Both the position numbers and the translations under genes were made by a program. This document shows, one piece after another, positions 24,611 through 36,356 of a stretch of 64,000 nt of DNA; positions within the stretch are counted from its first letter, which is position 1; each line of letters begins with the position of its first letter. The notes beneath the pieces are model-generated. The model was not told the origin of the DNA. It worked only from the letters and a program-made list of their open reading frames with translations, and made no database searches. This DNA comes from Cryptomeria japonica (Eukaryota; Streptophyta; Pinopsida; Cupressales; Cupressaceae), in contig NC_081410.1 of the NCBI RefSeq assembly GCF_030272615.1, forward strand, positions 566,885,152-566,949,151, in the 5' to 3' direction.

Positions 24611-25090
24611 TGTAGACACCTAAAATTATCCTTCTTAATTAAATAAATTATTTATTTAATTAATTCATTTATCTTCTTCTAAGCCTTTTCAAATATAAAT
24701 AAATACTTGTATTTATTTAAATAATCCTTTTCCTAAATTAAATAAATACTTTTATTTATTTAATTGATCCCACTTCCTCTCTTAATTATATAAATCTTTT
24801 TTCTTTTAATTAATTCATTAGCCTTTTCTACCGATGACACACTTTATTCATCTCTTAATTCCTACACCACGTACCCTCTTATTATTTTCTTATTTTCTCT
24901 ACCTACTCTTTAATCCTAGGTGACCATTTATCTTTACACCTCTTAATCGTATCGCTCCATTTCCTACAATGTTCTCTATATAAGAGGACACCCTCTTCCT
25001 TTCCCATCCTAATCATCTAATCAATCCTTCTTGCGATCTAGCTATCAACCAAAATCTATTCTTTATTGAGCTCTTGTGCATACATAAAAT
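24611..25090 (+). mobile_element. 3' LTR of the Gypsy element
   Basis: The LTR starts TGTAGACACC directly after the polypurine tract. It contains three AT palindromes of the form AAATAAAT...ATTTATTT (about 24637-24662, 24697-24719 and 24736-24765) and a TATA box at 24978-24985. The right end lies near 25080-25110 but is not fixed because no second LTR copy is in the window. A long ORF begins 29-40 bases further on. Confidence 0.6.
24978..24985 (+). promoter_or_regulatory. TATA box in LTR
   Basis: TATATAAG in a GC-poor LTR, about 140 bases before the ATG at 25119. It would be the LTR promoter. Its position suggests it could drive the downstream ORF. Confidence 0.5.
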
Positions 25091-25118
25091 ATGAGAGAAA
25101 ATATATCAAACAAGATCA

Positions 25119-28100
25119 ATGGAGATAGGAGACTCTTCTGGCGCATTTTTGAGGGATACCAATGGCGTCATGTATGTGGAAGATGTCAGGGCATATATTC
25201 ACTGCACCTTGGATGATTTAAGCACTGAGGAAATCAAGGGTTTGTATCAATCTATGATACTAGGCAGCTCCAGAATAATCAGGCCAAAATATCAAATCAT
25301 TGAAAACCTAGGGTTAACCTGAATCCTATATATATCAGAATTCATGGAGGAAATGATCAGATATGTTATGAGCATGGTCCACGATAAATTCATCATGCTA
25401 GACTGGCCTCACATGATCACCAAAGAAGCAAGTCAGGAGGTCACCGACTTACGTAAAGTTGGGCAGGATCCAAGGAAGAAGATCTCCAACACACGGGTCG
25501 AAAACATCACCGGTGCAACCCATGATGGAAGATCGATGAGGATCAGCACCATCAAAGATACAGATGTAAAAATTTCTTTCATGATCATCAGCTACAAGGT
25601 AACACAATCACGTCAATTGAACTCTGTTGCCAGTTCATGTATCAATGTTGCATATCGGATGATAAATAATGAGGGTAAATATGATTTATGTGAATGGATA
25701 AGAAATAAATTGATGATAAATCCTAGCAAAATTAAAGAATTCAAGAAAGGGACATTTCAGTTTGGAAATCCTATTGTCTGCTTAATGTTATATTTCATGA
25801 ATGAGCTACCAGGTTTGGGAAAGAAACGTTAGACTCATGACATACCAGTAGGCATGCAGATTAGAGATGCAATCACCAGTCTTGTCAGCAATAGGGATGA
25901 GAATCTATGGGGCTTCTTCAAAACTTTCCAAAAGAATATGACAATGAGGGAGAGGATCTCCAAATACATTATGGAGAAATACTCCACTGAAATATGCTTT
26001 ATGGTAAAAACCGATGAAACCCTCATGGAAGTAGTGAAACCAAGGACAATCTGGGTCACCGAACTAGGCTATGAGGTTGATAATAGCATCTTGGAACTTT
26101 GTGCTAAAATGCTTCTTGATGCTCCTTTGGATGACAAGACTTAACATTTTGGCACTGTGGAGGAGAAGGCTCTTGAAGTCAAAGTTGGCTTTAGTAAGAA
26201 AAGAAGAGAAAAGAAGAGAAAAGAAAATAGACAAAATTTTTGCCTTCGTTCAAAATGTGATTCACATGATAGATACAGAACTAGGTTCTGGATATAAACT
26301 GGTAGATCAACTAGCAAAGGCAACTGCAACAACTGTAGTAAAAAGTTATTCTATCGTAAAGAGGCCAGCAACTTTCATTTCTCCTATCACTTTTGATTCT
26401 AAAATAGAGGATAATCAACCTCTTGCAGTAACATTACAGAGAAAGAAATCTGACAAGCCTCTGGTAGACGAGAAAAAGGTGGATCCAAGGAGGAAGCTAG
26501 TAAGAAAAGCAACAACTACACCCACACCTCTGGCAAGGAAACCTACTCAGAAGAGGAAGCCATCTCCATCCACTCCTGCAACCCCCAACAAGAAGAAGAA
26601 AAAGAGTGATGAAACAAGTGAATCTGGTAATGTTACCATCATCCCCCGAATGACTTGTGTAGAATTGATTGATGAGGTAACCCAAAATGGTATTTTGAAG
26701 AATGTGTCAAACTTCTATGAACATTTAGATGATAATGAGCAAAATGAAATGGAAGAAGCAATTTTGTTATATTTAGATATATATAAGAAGGCTTTGGAAG
26801 AAATTTTGAGGGAAAATCCTTTATCTCTGTATAATAAATTGGATGCAAGAAGATTAGATGCAGTTAAGAGAGACAAAGAAATTAGAGAAGTTGAACTTTT
26901 GAATATGTGTGGTTCTATAAACAATGAGGAAATGAAAAGATGTATAGAAGTTGTCAATAGAACAATTTTTAGCAGCAAACCCCAGCAAATAATTTTAATG
27001 ATGGGTAGAGTTAATGAAATAATAAATGAGACCAAAGAAGGTTGGGCAAAATTATTCCAAAATAATCCTGATTTTGTTACTTCTCAAGAAGAATTTTCTA
27101 CGGCAACAACTCCCACCATTCCAGACAGATCTAAAGGAAAAGGAATTATGGGAAGTTTAGATCAAATTTTTAATGAACCAGTAATTAATAAGAGTGTACA
27201 GACTTCACTGGTAGATAAACCTAAAATTGATGAGAGTGTACAGGTTAAATTGGCAAAGACAACATTTGTATAGTTCGAGAAAGGTAATGTAGATAATGTA
27301 TAGGATACAGATAATATTGTGGATAATGATCCACTGCCAGTGACAGATACTACAACAAGTGGTGAAGCCACTAGTTTAAAAGAGGATGAGATAAGGGATA
27401 CACCGGCAAAGGAGAAGAATGAAAAGGAAAAGGAGACTGAACTGATAAGTGATTCATCAGTAAAACTTTTGACAATTGACACTTCTCAAGTTGAGATGAA
27501 GTCCATGACAGAGATGAGTCCCACAAAACTAATGATGATGGCTGCTCAAAAGTTAATGAAGGAGGGATCTACAGACAAAGAAATAATAGATCAGTCAATA
27601 ACAATTTTGCACAGATTGATTCCTGAGTGTATGATTGAAAATGTAGCAAAAACTTCCGACAAGCTTAAGGTACTGACAGAGAACATTTCTAAAAAATTTC
27701 AATCATTACAACATATTTTCAACTGGCAAGCACTTGAAATATTTACTTTGGCTAACAGAAACGCTTTTGACCAAATCATTGAGACAGAAAAGAGGAAGAT
27801 TGGAGATAAACTTATACTTATTAAAAATTCTTTAAAATAATGCACTAACATCTAAAGGGTCTATTGTAATATAGATATTCTTACAACAAACGTAGATAAG
27901 AAAATAAAGGAGTTCCAAGAAAGGATTGTTAATAATTTTTAATTCTTTTGATGGGCTGACTTCACTTACAACATCCATTGATGGAAAAATTTTGACCTTG
28001 GAGAGCCAAATTTTTCTTATGAAAAGGAAAGAGACAATATTATTTGGAGAGAAAGGAGTCTCAGAGGTTTGGTGAGTCCAAAATTGGATTCACTTGGTGT

Positions 28101-28302
28101 ACATAAGAGGGAATGCATGGATATAATTGCAAAGCCCACACCGACAGATGTTACTGAGAAAGAAACACATGCACATTTACTAAGTGGACTTATATCCATA
28201 TCTAAAACATTCAAAACCAGTTGGCATACCTACATAGAGTTAATTGAGAAATCTTATTTGGAAATATTGAAATTGGTCAAGCTCCGGTCAAGTAATATGT
28301 AA
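25119..28302 (+). pseudogene. Passenger ORF family, copy A (unknown multi-domain protein, broken)
   Basis: One long reading frame of about 1060 codons is recognisable, broken by stops at about 25320, 25830, 26142, 27271, 27301 and 27838 and by a frameshift near 26200-26230 in an AAGAGA-rich stretch. In order: an N-terminal globular region with RPKYQIIE (25280), DLCEWIRNK (25690) and FGNPIVCLMLYF (25765); a K/R/P/T-rich basic linker (26440-26620); a helical segment around 26690-27060; an acidic linker; and a C-terminal helical region from 27490. The frame at 26071-27273 alone encodes 400 residues. The same order and many of the same words occur in the ORF at 54985-59568 inside an LTR element. 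I recognise no named domain. No gag, protease or polymerase is attached. Confidence 0.6.
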
Positions 28303-28554
28303 TTATTCATTCTTTTGCACAAATTTCTAACAATTATTTCAATTCTCTCATCGGTCTTTGGCATTAATGCCAAAGGGAGAGCATATGTATGTGAAAGATA
28401 AAGTATGTATATAATCCTAAGGGGAGGATATGAGATAGAGAGTATAAATGCAATCATAGTCAATCAAATGGGGGGGAGCATACTTCAGTTCATGTTTAAT
28501 TTCAGTTGAACCGACAGGGAATCCATTTTTCACATTTGTGTTGCCATCAATGCC

Positions 28555-28566
28555 AAAGGGGGAGAT
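28555..28566 (+). promoter_or_regulatory. Polypurine tract
   Basis: AAAGGGGGAGAT directly before TGTTGGCA. The same tract, differing only in the last base, precedes the 3' LTR at 59962. It marks the 3' end of the internal region that carries ORF copy A. Confidence 0.75.
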
Positions 28567-29660
28567 TGTTGGCAATTGACACTGATTGGATCAATTGACA
28601 CTCATTGGATTCATATGTTTTCATTGTTGGAAACAAGATTATTTTGATGGTTTATACTAGCAGACACCGGCATTGGAGTAATCAGGGTCACAACCGACAT
28701 CAGTCAGGGATCCAAAAGGTTTTATTTGTAAAATCATTTTATAATTATTTTATAAAGCTGATATTGAATATCTTTTGTAAGGTATTGTAAGCCGACATAA
28801 GGCATATTGTTTGTAAAGGATATATAAGTCAGTCTATTAGGACATTTTGATATATCACATAGGATAGTGAGCAGAATAATATGAAGAAATAATGATGCGA
28901 AGGATGTGTATGTAGATCATTTGTATGTGAAATTTATATCATGCAATGGTCAGTAGATGGTTTATTCTTGGAGTAAATGAGATGTTGATAAAAGGGTTTA
29001 GGGTTTATGAACCAATACAAAATAGAGCTATAATCGGAACTCTTTTTGGCATTGCAGATGCATTTTGTGACTTCATCTTTATTTTTTTTATCTCAAGAGA
29101 ATCTCGTAGTCAGTGAGACCCTTGGAGATGATTTTGAAGAATGAAAGCGTATGGGGAAAGTCTATTTGAGTGAAAAATAAGAAAAATATGAATTGTTTGT
29201 GTACTAGTGAGAAGGAACAAGAGAAACATTGTAAAGGAAGAAAACTGATAGAGTAAGTGAAGAACACAGAGGTGTCAAAACCGGAAGATGTAGAACCAAA
29301 AAATGTGCGGTCAAGTTTTAATTGAATCCAACAGTCAGAAGGAGAGAAGTTCTAGAAGAGTAAGAATCTCCAGAAAGACATTGTTGAAGGGTGTGTGGAG
29401 TTTTAACAGAATAGTAAGATTTAAACCAGTAGTGCAGAGTATTGAAGGGTTGCAAAACATCATTTGTAATAGGTAATTTATATGTGTATGTGCATCTTCA
29501 TATTGTCTTCACTAAGTAGGTACTTAGTGCAGGGGTTGTAGGTCCTTTTGGTTGTATCTTATAAACAGATTAGGGGTTGGTGCGCCTTTGAGTCAGTGCT
29601 CATAAATTAGGGGCTAGTGTTCCTTGGGTTGGTGCCCTAAAATTGTAATTAAATCATTTT
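28567..29660 (+). mobile_element. 3' LTR of the copy-A element (right end unclear)
   Basis: Begins TGTTGGCAATTGACACT right after the polypurine tract. Beyond the first eight bases it does not resemble the LTR of the 52-61 kb element, so the two passenger ORFs sit in different LTR families. The text from about 29570 to 29640 has repeated GGGTTGGTGC phrases. The right edge is obscured by a LINE fragment from about 29675. No matching 5' LTR was found, so the element is 5'-truncated, apparently against the Gypsy LTR. Confidence 0.5.
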
Positions 29661-29734
29661 CAATGTGACACTCCTTGGGATATCTCTATTTAAACCATCA
29701 TCTTCCTTGGGTTGGTGCTCCTAGGGATATATCT

Positions 29735-30210
29735 ATTCAAACAATCAAGATAAGCCAACCCCAAAGTAACTTTATTTGGAACCCTCCACCTAGCGGTTGG
29801 ATTAAAATTAATGTTCATGGGGCAGCTAAGGGTAACCCTGGGTTAGTTGGTTGTGGGGGAGTAGCTAGGGATCACAATGGTAAGCTTGTCTCAATGGTGG
29901 CACTCCCCTTGGGCACCGAGACAAACAACTACTTGAAGGCTTATGCAACTTTCATTGGTTTACAGATGGCGGTTAGAGAGAGGTTTAACCATGTTTGGTT
30001 GGAGTGTGATTCAATGAACACAATTAAATACATTAATAGACACTAGGAGCCAAGCTGGACAATCAAACATTTGATCAAAGATTGTCATGATTGCCAATTT
30101 GGATGATTTTAAAGCTTCTCACATGTATTAGGAAGGGAATTATCCCATCGATTATATGGAAAATCTTGGGTGGATTATGTGGAGGTTAAATAGTGGACGG
30201 AAATGGAAAG
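29735..30210 (+). pseudogene. LINE reverse-transcriptase C-terminal RNase H domain, truncated
   Basis: The frame 29675-30046 contains WNPPPSGWIKINVHG (29780), KGNPGLVGCGGV-RDHNGK, and HVWLECDS (29990). These are the opening strand, catalytic Asp region and E-x-D segment of the plant LINE-type RNase H domain (RVT_3). The first catalytic Asp is replaced: the usual N-x-D-G reads N-V-H-G. After a stop at 30044 similarity continues with SWTIKHLI-DCHD and, shifted, a histidine-containing V-R-E-G-N-like segment to about 30200. Everything 5' of RNase H is missing, as expected for 5'-truncated LINE copies. Confidence 0.7.
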
Positions 30211-30379
30211 TTTCCCAAGAAACATATGCGAGTTGACTAGACAGGATGTCGAGCTAATCAACCACTCATTACCAACTCTTAATGATAGAATGTTGTTGGG
30301 ATAATGTCTCTTGGTGGAATTTTTTTACGCCTCCCAATTATTGCTACTCTAGAGGCTTCTCCTTTTATGGTTAGGCTTG

Positions 30380-32175
30380 TTGTTGTGTATTTTGGGTGTT
30401 CTTTCTTGCATGTTCAGAATTGTGTATTTGATGGGGGGCGAGAAGAATAGGATGGAACCCACCTCTTTTGAGAAATATATAAGGAATACTAAGGTTTGGA
30501 ATGAAATTTTAGATGGGGTCCTGGCGCCATATATGAAAAGGTTAAATGGGAATTCACTGAGTGCTATTGAAGATTTTGTTAGCAATTGGGATAATGGTAT
30601 CCTTAAGGTCTATGGTGTTGAATTTAGGATTGATGAGGATTTTATTGCTGATATTATTGGTATGTAGATGGAGGGAAGGAAGTTTTATAGAGAATGGAAA
30701 TATGTTGATGAAGCTATCTCCATGTTCTTCAACAAGAAGGAGAAAAATAGGGTTCAGACGATGGCTGATGGTGGCTCCAATCGAAAGGATCTTCAAACAC
30801 CTTGGGCCAATGTGGCAGAGGTTATCATGAGATACATAACTCTTTATGGTTGGTATGCAAGCATTTTTTCCTATAACTTGGTCATTTTCAATCACTTCAG
30901 GCATGATAGAAAATTTTTTATTCTATTTTATCTTCTATCTTCTTTAAGGAATAGTGTGGAGAAACATGCAGATAATGTGGATAATACGGTCCTTGATGAG
31001 GGACTTATTCGACTTATTATGGATTATGCCAAACCCCATGAAGTCAATTCATCCCCTATTTTGAAAACCCATGTTTCTTTTTTTAAACCAGAGGTTGAGG
31101 TGGTTTCTGACATGGATCTATAAGGGGAAGATAGCTGGCTTGCCAAGGATTGAGAGGATTAAGATTTGTCTGATGACCTCAAGTATTGTCCGCCTTTTTG
31201 TAAGGGACCCATTCAGAATATTACCCTTGGGATAGGGAGTAGTATGCGTAACAAGAACCCTAGGTGGACCGCTATCAAATATAAATATTTTGGGACCAAG
31301 TCTACAGATTTTGTTTCTCCCAAACCTAAGAAGCCCAAATCTGGAAAGGGGGAGCCAATAAAGATAGTGAATAGGAGATTGAGATTGAAATACCCATTGA
31401 CAATGGTCCTGGGAAATAGGGGAAGGCTATCATTGACCCAGATTTGGATAAATGCATTTCCTTTGTGGCTAGCAATTAGTTGGATTGTCTCTGATAGATG
31501 GGCATGGAGATTGAAGTGTTAAAAGAGGGTATAAAGGGTATTGTGGATACTTTTACGAACAACCCTGGACCCAGTAATACAGAGAAACTCCTCAAGTTGA
31601 CCTAGAAAGTTAGTCAGGATGTGGACAAGATAAAATTAAATCATGAAAGAAGAATATATAATTTAGTGGTGAGTGTAGAAGAAATTAAAGGAATTTTGAA
31701 AAATCTAGTTGAGATCAACAATTCCGCCATGAATACTAGTTTTGAAGGCTTGATGAGGGTCAATAATATGATTGTGGATTACAGGGTTGATCCCATTGCC
31801 AGTGTGACTCCTTCAGACTCCAATCACAAAAAGAAAATGAAGGGTGTAGGTAGTCAGATTTCTCATCCCCACACCACGACAAGTCTGTGTACTTGTATTA
31901 GGAGCAAGAACCAAGAGCAAGGGAACACCATATTTATCATGGATGAGTTGGAGGATATCAACAGGAAAGTTATTCATAAGAATGCAGATCTGTTGCATTC
32001 TTATCAGTATATATATGTTTCTTTTGGTCTTAGTCTTTTATGTGTTTTTAGATTGTTTTGTGGGCTTGGAACAAGCTCATTTATCTTTAGTTATTACTTC
32101 TGTACCATGATGCTTATTCTCTAGTTTTTGTAAAACTTTTGGGTTTGGGGTCCTTGTAAAACCCATTTACCATAA
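30380..32175 (+). pseudogene. Retroposon with broken unknown ORF (family C)
   Basis: A frame from about 30428 runs to 31522 with stops at 30665 and 31121, then continues in another frame from 31621 to 32124. The first part reads as a globular domain (ILKVYGVEF, FYREWKYVDEAI, W-N-V-A-E-V-I-M-R-Y, NHFRH). A K-rich linker follows near 31330, then a coiled-coil-like segment (31621-31780) and a strongly hydrophobic tail (31990-32120). The unit ends GGGGTCCTTGTAAAACCC then CCATAATAAAAAAC, like the relics at 3157 and 47988. I cannot name the family. It resembles proteins common in conifer repeats from memory, which I could not check. Confidence 0.45.
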
Positions 32176-32927
32176 TAAAAAACAAATGATTTAGTGTTTG
32201 AATTCTATGTAGAATAGACAGTTTTAATTTATTTTCATGCAACATGGAACTTTTTACAAAAAACTTCATTACTTTTCTTTTTTCTACTTTATATAAAGAA
32301 TGACATAACTCTCAAATGAATCAAATCTAAGAGTATTTAGATACACATTTGAGGCTACACATTCATCATAGACAATGAACACTCGATTTTGTATCATAAG
32401 GTGGAAATATTTAATTTCAAGGAGTATGAGATTTTAAGGGAAAACTAGAGTAACAATTTATCCATTAAAATCTATTTATCCATTGAAACAATCTAAAACA
32501 AGGATTTTTCATCTCAAGCACCTTTAGACTATAAGAAATAATAGAAGAAAAGGTAGGTAGGTCAATATTTGAGCTAGATCACATAAGATAACTTGTGTTA
32601 AATATTACAAATTAAGGATGAGAAAACCGCTATAATTCTCTTTAGTTGGACCCTAAGATTGATAGGTTTTGTTAAAACACTTTCAAAGTAAATAACCAAG
32701 ATTCTTAACCAAAAATTATTTGACAACTTGCAGATTCATGATCAAGTAAAGTGTCTAGGTAAAGATGCAAATAATTGAATATGAAAAAGGTTAATATTAC
32801 ATTGACCTTGAGTAGAATATGATGAGTCCCACCAAGCATACTGAAAATTGAACATTGATAGGTATAATGGTCTTCATTAAAACCAATGCACCACAAATTG
32901 CCAAAAATTTTTGAAATGCTTATGGGT

Positions 32928-34180
32928 GTGGGACATTATCTTTAATTCAACCTACATGATTACAATTTTGGCTCCTTTATTTTTTTTTACTGACCTCACA
33001 CTAGTCCCTTGATTGAGGTAAACGAAAAGATGAATAGAAGATATAAATAAAACCATAACCTACAAAGACCATAATCCAAGAGACATAATCATTTCATGGA
33101 GGTAAATTTATACACACGATCTATTTAGATGGATTAAAACCAGTTGAATATAGATGGAAAGAATGGCTAGAGGAAAGAACCTCCCTAATAAAGTAGATGG
33201 CAAAAATAAATAAAAATATCTTAATCACCAAAGTGAATAAAATCAATGGTAACAAAATAAGTAAATGAAAATAGCACATTTTTATTAGCTATATAGTGAG
33301 GTTCAAGGGAAATATACATTCAAATTCTCTATAACATTTATATCAACCTTTGAATGGTGAAGTGATTGGTCAAGAATATTTTTAATAATATGGAAGAGAT
33401 ATTTTATTATTATTTTCTCTCATTACATTGATCAATAGGTTTATTTTAGGACTTCAATACCCTTGTTAAAGTATAATCTATAAAGTAAAACATGATTCTC
33501 TATAAACATGACAAAAAATATTTGGAAGACTCATTAGTGTGGGACATTATCTTTATGTCAACCTCTATGATTAAAAATTTGACTTACTTAAATATTTTGA
33601 TGAGCTCTCACTTGTCCCTTCAAGGAAAAAAAGGGAAATGTGAAAAGAAGGTAAAAAAAACCTAATTTATGAAGGTCACAATTCATGGGAAGTGAATGTT
33701 TCATGGAACTAGGGTTTATACAAATGATCTATTTAGATGGATCAAAACTAGTTGAATGCATATGTATATAAAGAATAAAGGAAAACACCCCCAAACAAAG
33801 AAGATAGCTAAATAAAAGTATCTCAATTGGCAAGTGAATAGACTCAATAGTAGCACAATAGGCAAAGGAAAATTGATCATTTTTTATTATCTATCACAAG
33901 GTTCGAGGAAAAAAGCCCTAGGGTTGAAACTTAAAAATGGCAAGGTTTTAACCAAAAATATCCACCAATCCTTGTTAGGTCATGCGACATTATTAAAAAG
34001 TTAATTCTCATAATTATTGACCCTTCTAGACTATAATAAATGCATATATAACATTTACATCAACCTTTGAATGGTTAAATGATAAGTCAAGAATTTTTTA
34101 TAATATTGAAGGGCTCTTTTATATTTTATTTTCCCTCATTATAGTGATCAATGAGTTTGTTTTATGGTTTTTATGGTTTT
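32928..34180. repeat. Diverged tandem duplication downstream of the PME locus
   Basis: Phrases such as GTGTGGGACATTATCTTTA, GATCTATTTAGATGGAT and TCAACCTTTGAATGGT occur in the same order at about 32928, 33120, 33345 and again at 33537, 33730, 34063. The spacing grows from about 607 to 716 bases, so the units have picked up indels. No coding capacity. Confidence 0.6.
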
Positions 34181-34496
34181 AAATATGTTGCATGCATTTT
34201 CCTTCTAGGACAATATCGCAGACTTTATGAAATAAATAGATTTTATTGCTCGGTAAATTATATGATAAATTGAAACAAATTAATAAATACCGAGTCTTCC
34301 ATATTATTCAGTAGATTGCCGAAGAAGAGCAAGCAAAGGTACATGAGAATTTCAACCGTGTTTCGTTACACTGTTTGACTGAGAATAAAACCCTTTCAGA
34401 TTGCTGCGATAGCGTAAGCAAATTATTCGCAATGTTTACACAACAAATTGAATAGCAATTAAAAAAAACTGTATACAGGTATATCGTAAACATCAG

Positions 34497-35981
34497 TTAC
34501 AAGCCCGAAGTATAAGCGACTCCTGTAGCTGGAATCCACGAAGTCCCATAGATGAATTGAGCAACTGTGAACTTGGCGGCTTCAGTCGCACTCGTGATCA
34601 CAGTGCGAGAGTATTCCATCCACGGCCTCCCCAGGTATGTCTTAAGGGACCCTTTCACAGCTTCGAGATCAGAAGACGCGGACACTACGCAATTCTGGAC
34701 TGAAATTCCGGTAGCCTTTAATGCTGCACCTGTACACGGCCGACTTGTCAGAGCCCACTCGAAGTGCCACAGCCTGGTGCTTCTCCGCCCCTGCCGTGTT
34801 CACGAACGTCATATCTCTGGCCACGAATCTGTTGCCAGAAACAGCTGCAAGTGCACACACCAACACACAAATAAAAAATAAATCACAAAATTCATTTGGC
34901 TGAATTCTAAACTTTCTCCTGGTTGCAGTTTTGAAGGTAATGACGCCGTCTTGGACGCTCTTGCTTCCAGTCACCACGGTTTTATCATTGCCGTCTCCCA
35001 CCAACATCAAATTAGTTATATTGTTCGATATGTCGATGTTCTCCTTGTAAGTTCCCGCCTTAATGTAAATATGTATCTCTTGCTGCTCTGCGCAGGCACA
35101 GCGTTGATTGCTTCCGCGATTGCTCGGTAATTGCCGCAACCGCCTTGGGCTATCACTGCATTCGCTTGGCTGGCCGGGCTTGACGCCTGCAATAGCTTGC
35201 GATCTCCCGCTTATAGCCACTCGGGAAATCCATCTTTATTCTCACTGCCATGGTGGGAATGGAAATCTCCGTTATTTACAGATAGCAGGCGGCGTTTATT
35301 AATTGTCTTCGTGGGCAAAGTGGGCAGCTTGAACATGGAAAGCGAGTTGCTCATTAGTTCTGACAAATTCACAGGTCTGGACGACAGGAGAGACCTGATG
35401 GGATTTCTTGCACTCAAATTGAGATCACGAAATCCGTTCAAGCAGGTTTCCTGGTTTTTCAGAGCTGCACTCAGCCAAATAGGGGAGTCTGTGTGTAAGG
35501 AAGCGTTGTTCGAGCAGACGTTGAGACGATCGATGGTATCTTCGAAGAGCTCCAAAGAATCGTGCCACGCCGCGCGCTCTCTTTTATCCATCACATTGTT
35601 TTGGAGACTCAGAGCGAAGTCGTGGGCTTTCTGAGCCCTTTGCAAGCTCACTTGGAAAGCGAAGTTAGTGAGATCGTGAAGTTTGGCAGTCTGATAAGCA
35701 GGATAGGAAGCCATGGACGAGATACATCGCTCGGGATAACGGGTTTTGCTACACACCGAGTTCGCCACTTTGGAGACCCTTCTCCAAGCATGATGATGAT
35801 GATGAGCGTCGTCGTTTGAGCCCACAGAAGCACTGACGGCCACAAACACGAGTGCGGCCACAACGAGAATTGACGTCAGAGCAACTACCACGCCTATGCG
35901 TTTCGAATTTTCTGCTTTTTCTTCATTAACTCTGGCATAAACACTCTTCATTTTGTTAAGCCAATGCTTCCGTTGTTTCAC
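34497..35981 (-). pseudogene. Pectin methylesterase (type I, PMEI-PME) pseudogene
   Basis: The gene reads from 35981 towards 34497. Residues 1-256 are open: a basic cytosolic tail, a membrane anchor at about 29-52, a His run at 60-64, and a PME-inhibitor-like pro-region with Cys at 77 and 86 and the word WLSAALKNQETC. A usual third Cys (D-C-L-E-L) is Ser, with a Cys at 156 instead. A subtilase-type processing motif RRLL lies at 230-233. A TAA at 35211 replaces a codon just after FPEWL. Beyond it the same frame gives DRKLL and a catalytic-domain start, then a frameshift near 35080 to KAGTYKEN and VGDGNDKT. A short intron (about 34850-34920) precedes RFVARDMTF. Two deletions follow. One, near 34710, joins KGYR to GISVQNC and removes the G-T-V-D-F-I-F-G region with a catalytic Asp. 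The other, near 34600, joins YSRTV to ITSATE. LGRPW is kept. Full-length PMEs of this type have about 550-600 residues. Confidence 0.9.
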
Positions 35982-36079
35982 TTGGGAGGACAGAATTTGA
36001 GTTGCAAGAAATCAAGCTTAAAGCTTCTTGGGAGAAACGTATTTGATGGTTTGAATCTCCAATGTGCCAAGCGTCGCAC

Positions 36080-36085
36080 TTTATA
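36080..36085 (-). promoter_or_regulatory. TATA box of the PME locus
   Basis: TATAAA on the minus strand, about 100 bases upstream of the ATG at 35981, in an otherwise ordinary plant promoter position. Confidence 0.55.
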
Positions 36086-36356
36086 GGATGGGATTCCATG
36101 ACATACTTGCAATCCATCGAGAATTGGACAATCAGTTTTGAAACGATAACTCCAGCGCTGCCATCAAATTCTTATTCTCTCACGTTGCCAATTGGTTGTC
36201 GTAGATTTCCATTTTCTCTTTTACTTCAATCTAAACTCTAGATTATTGTCAAATACAACAGCTACGAGAACCATGTATTCGACAGAATCTCTTCCCGCAT
36301 AAAATTGAGAGTAGCATTCAACGTTGATTTCTCATTGCGTTTACACTGCATCATGT

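Noticed and set aside
28567-29660. Treating this LTR as the same family as the 52-61 kb element
   Set aside because: Only TGTTGGCA and the polypurine tract agree. The remaining sequence differs.
35131-35634. + strand ORF of 167 residues
   Set aside because: Antisense shadow of the PME locus, which has clear family motifs on the minus strand.
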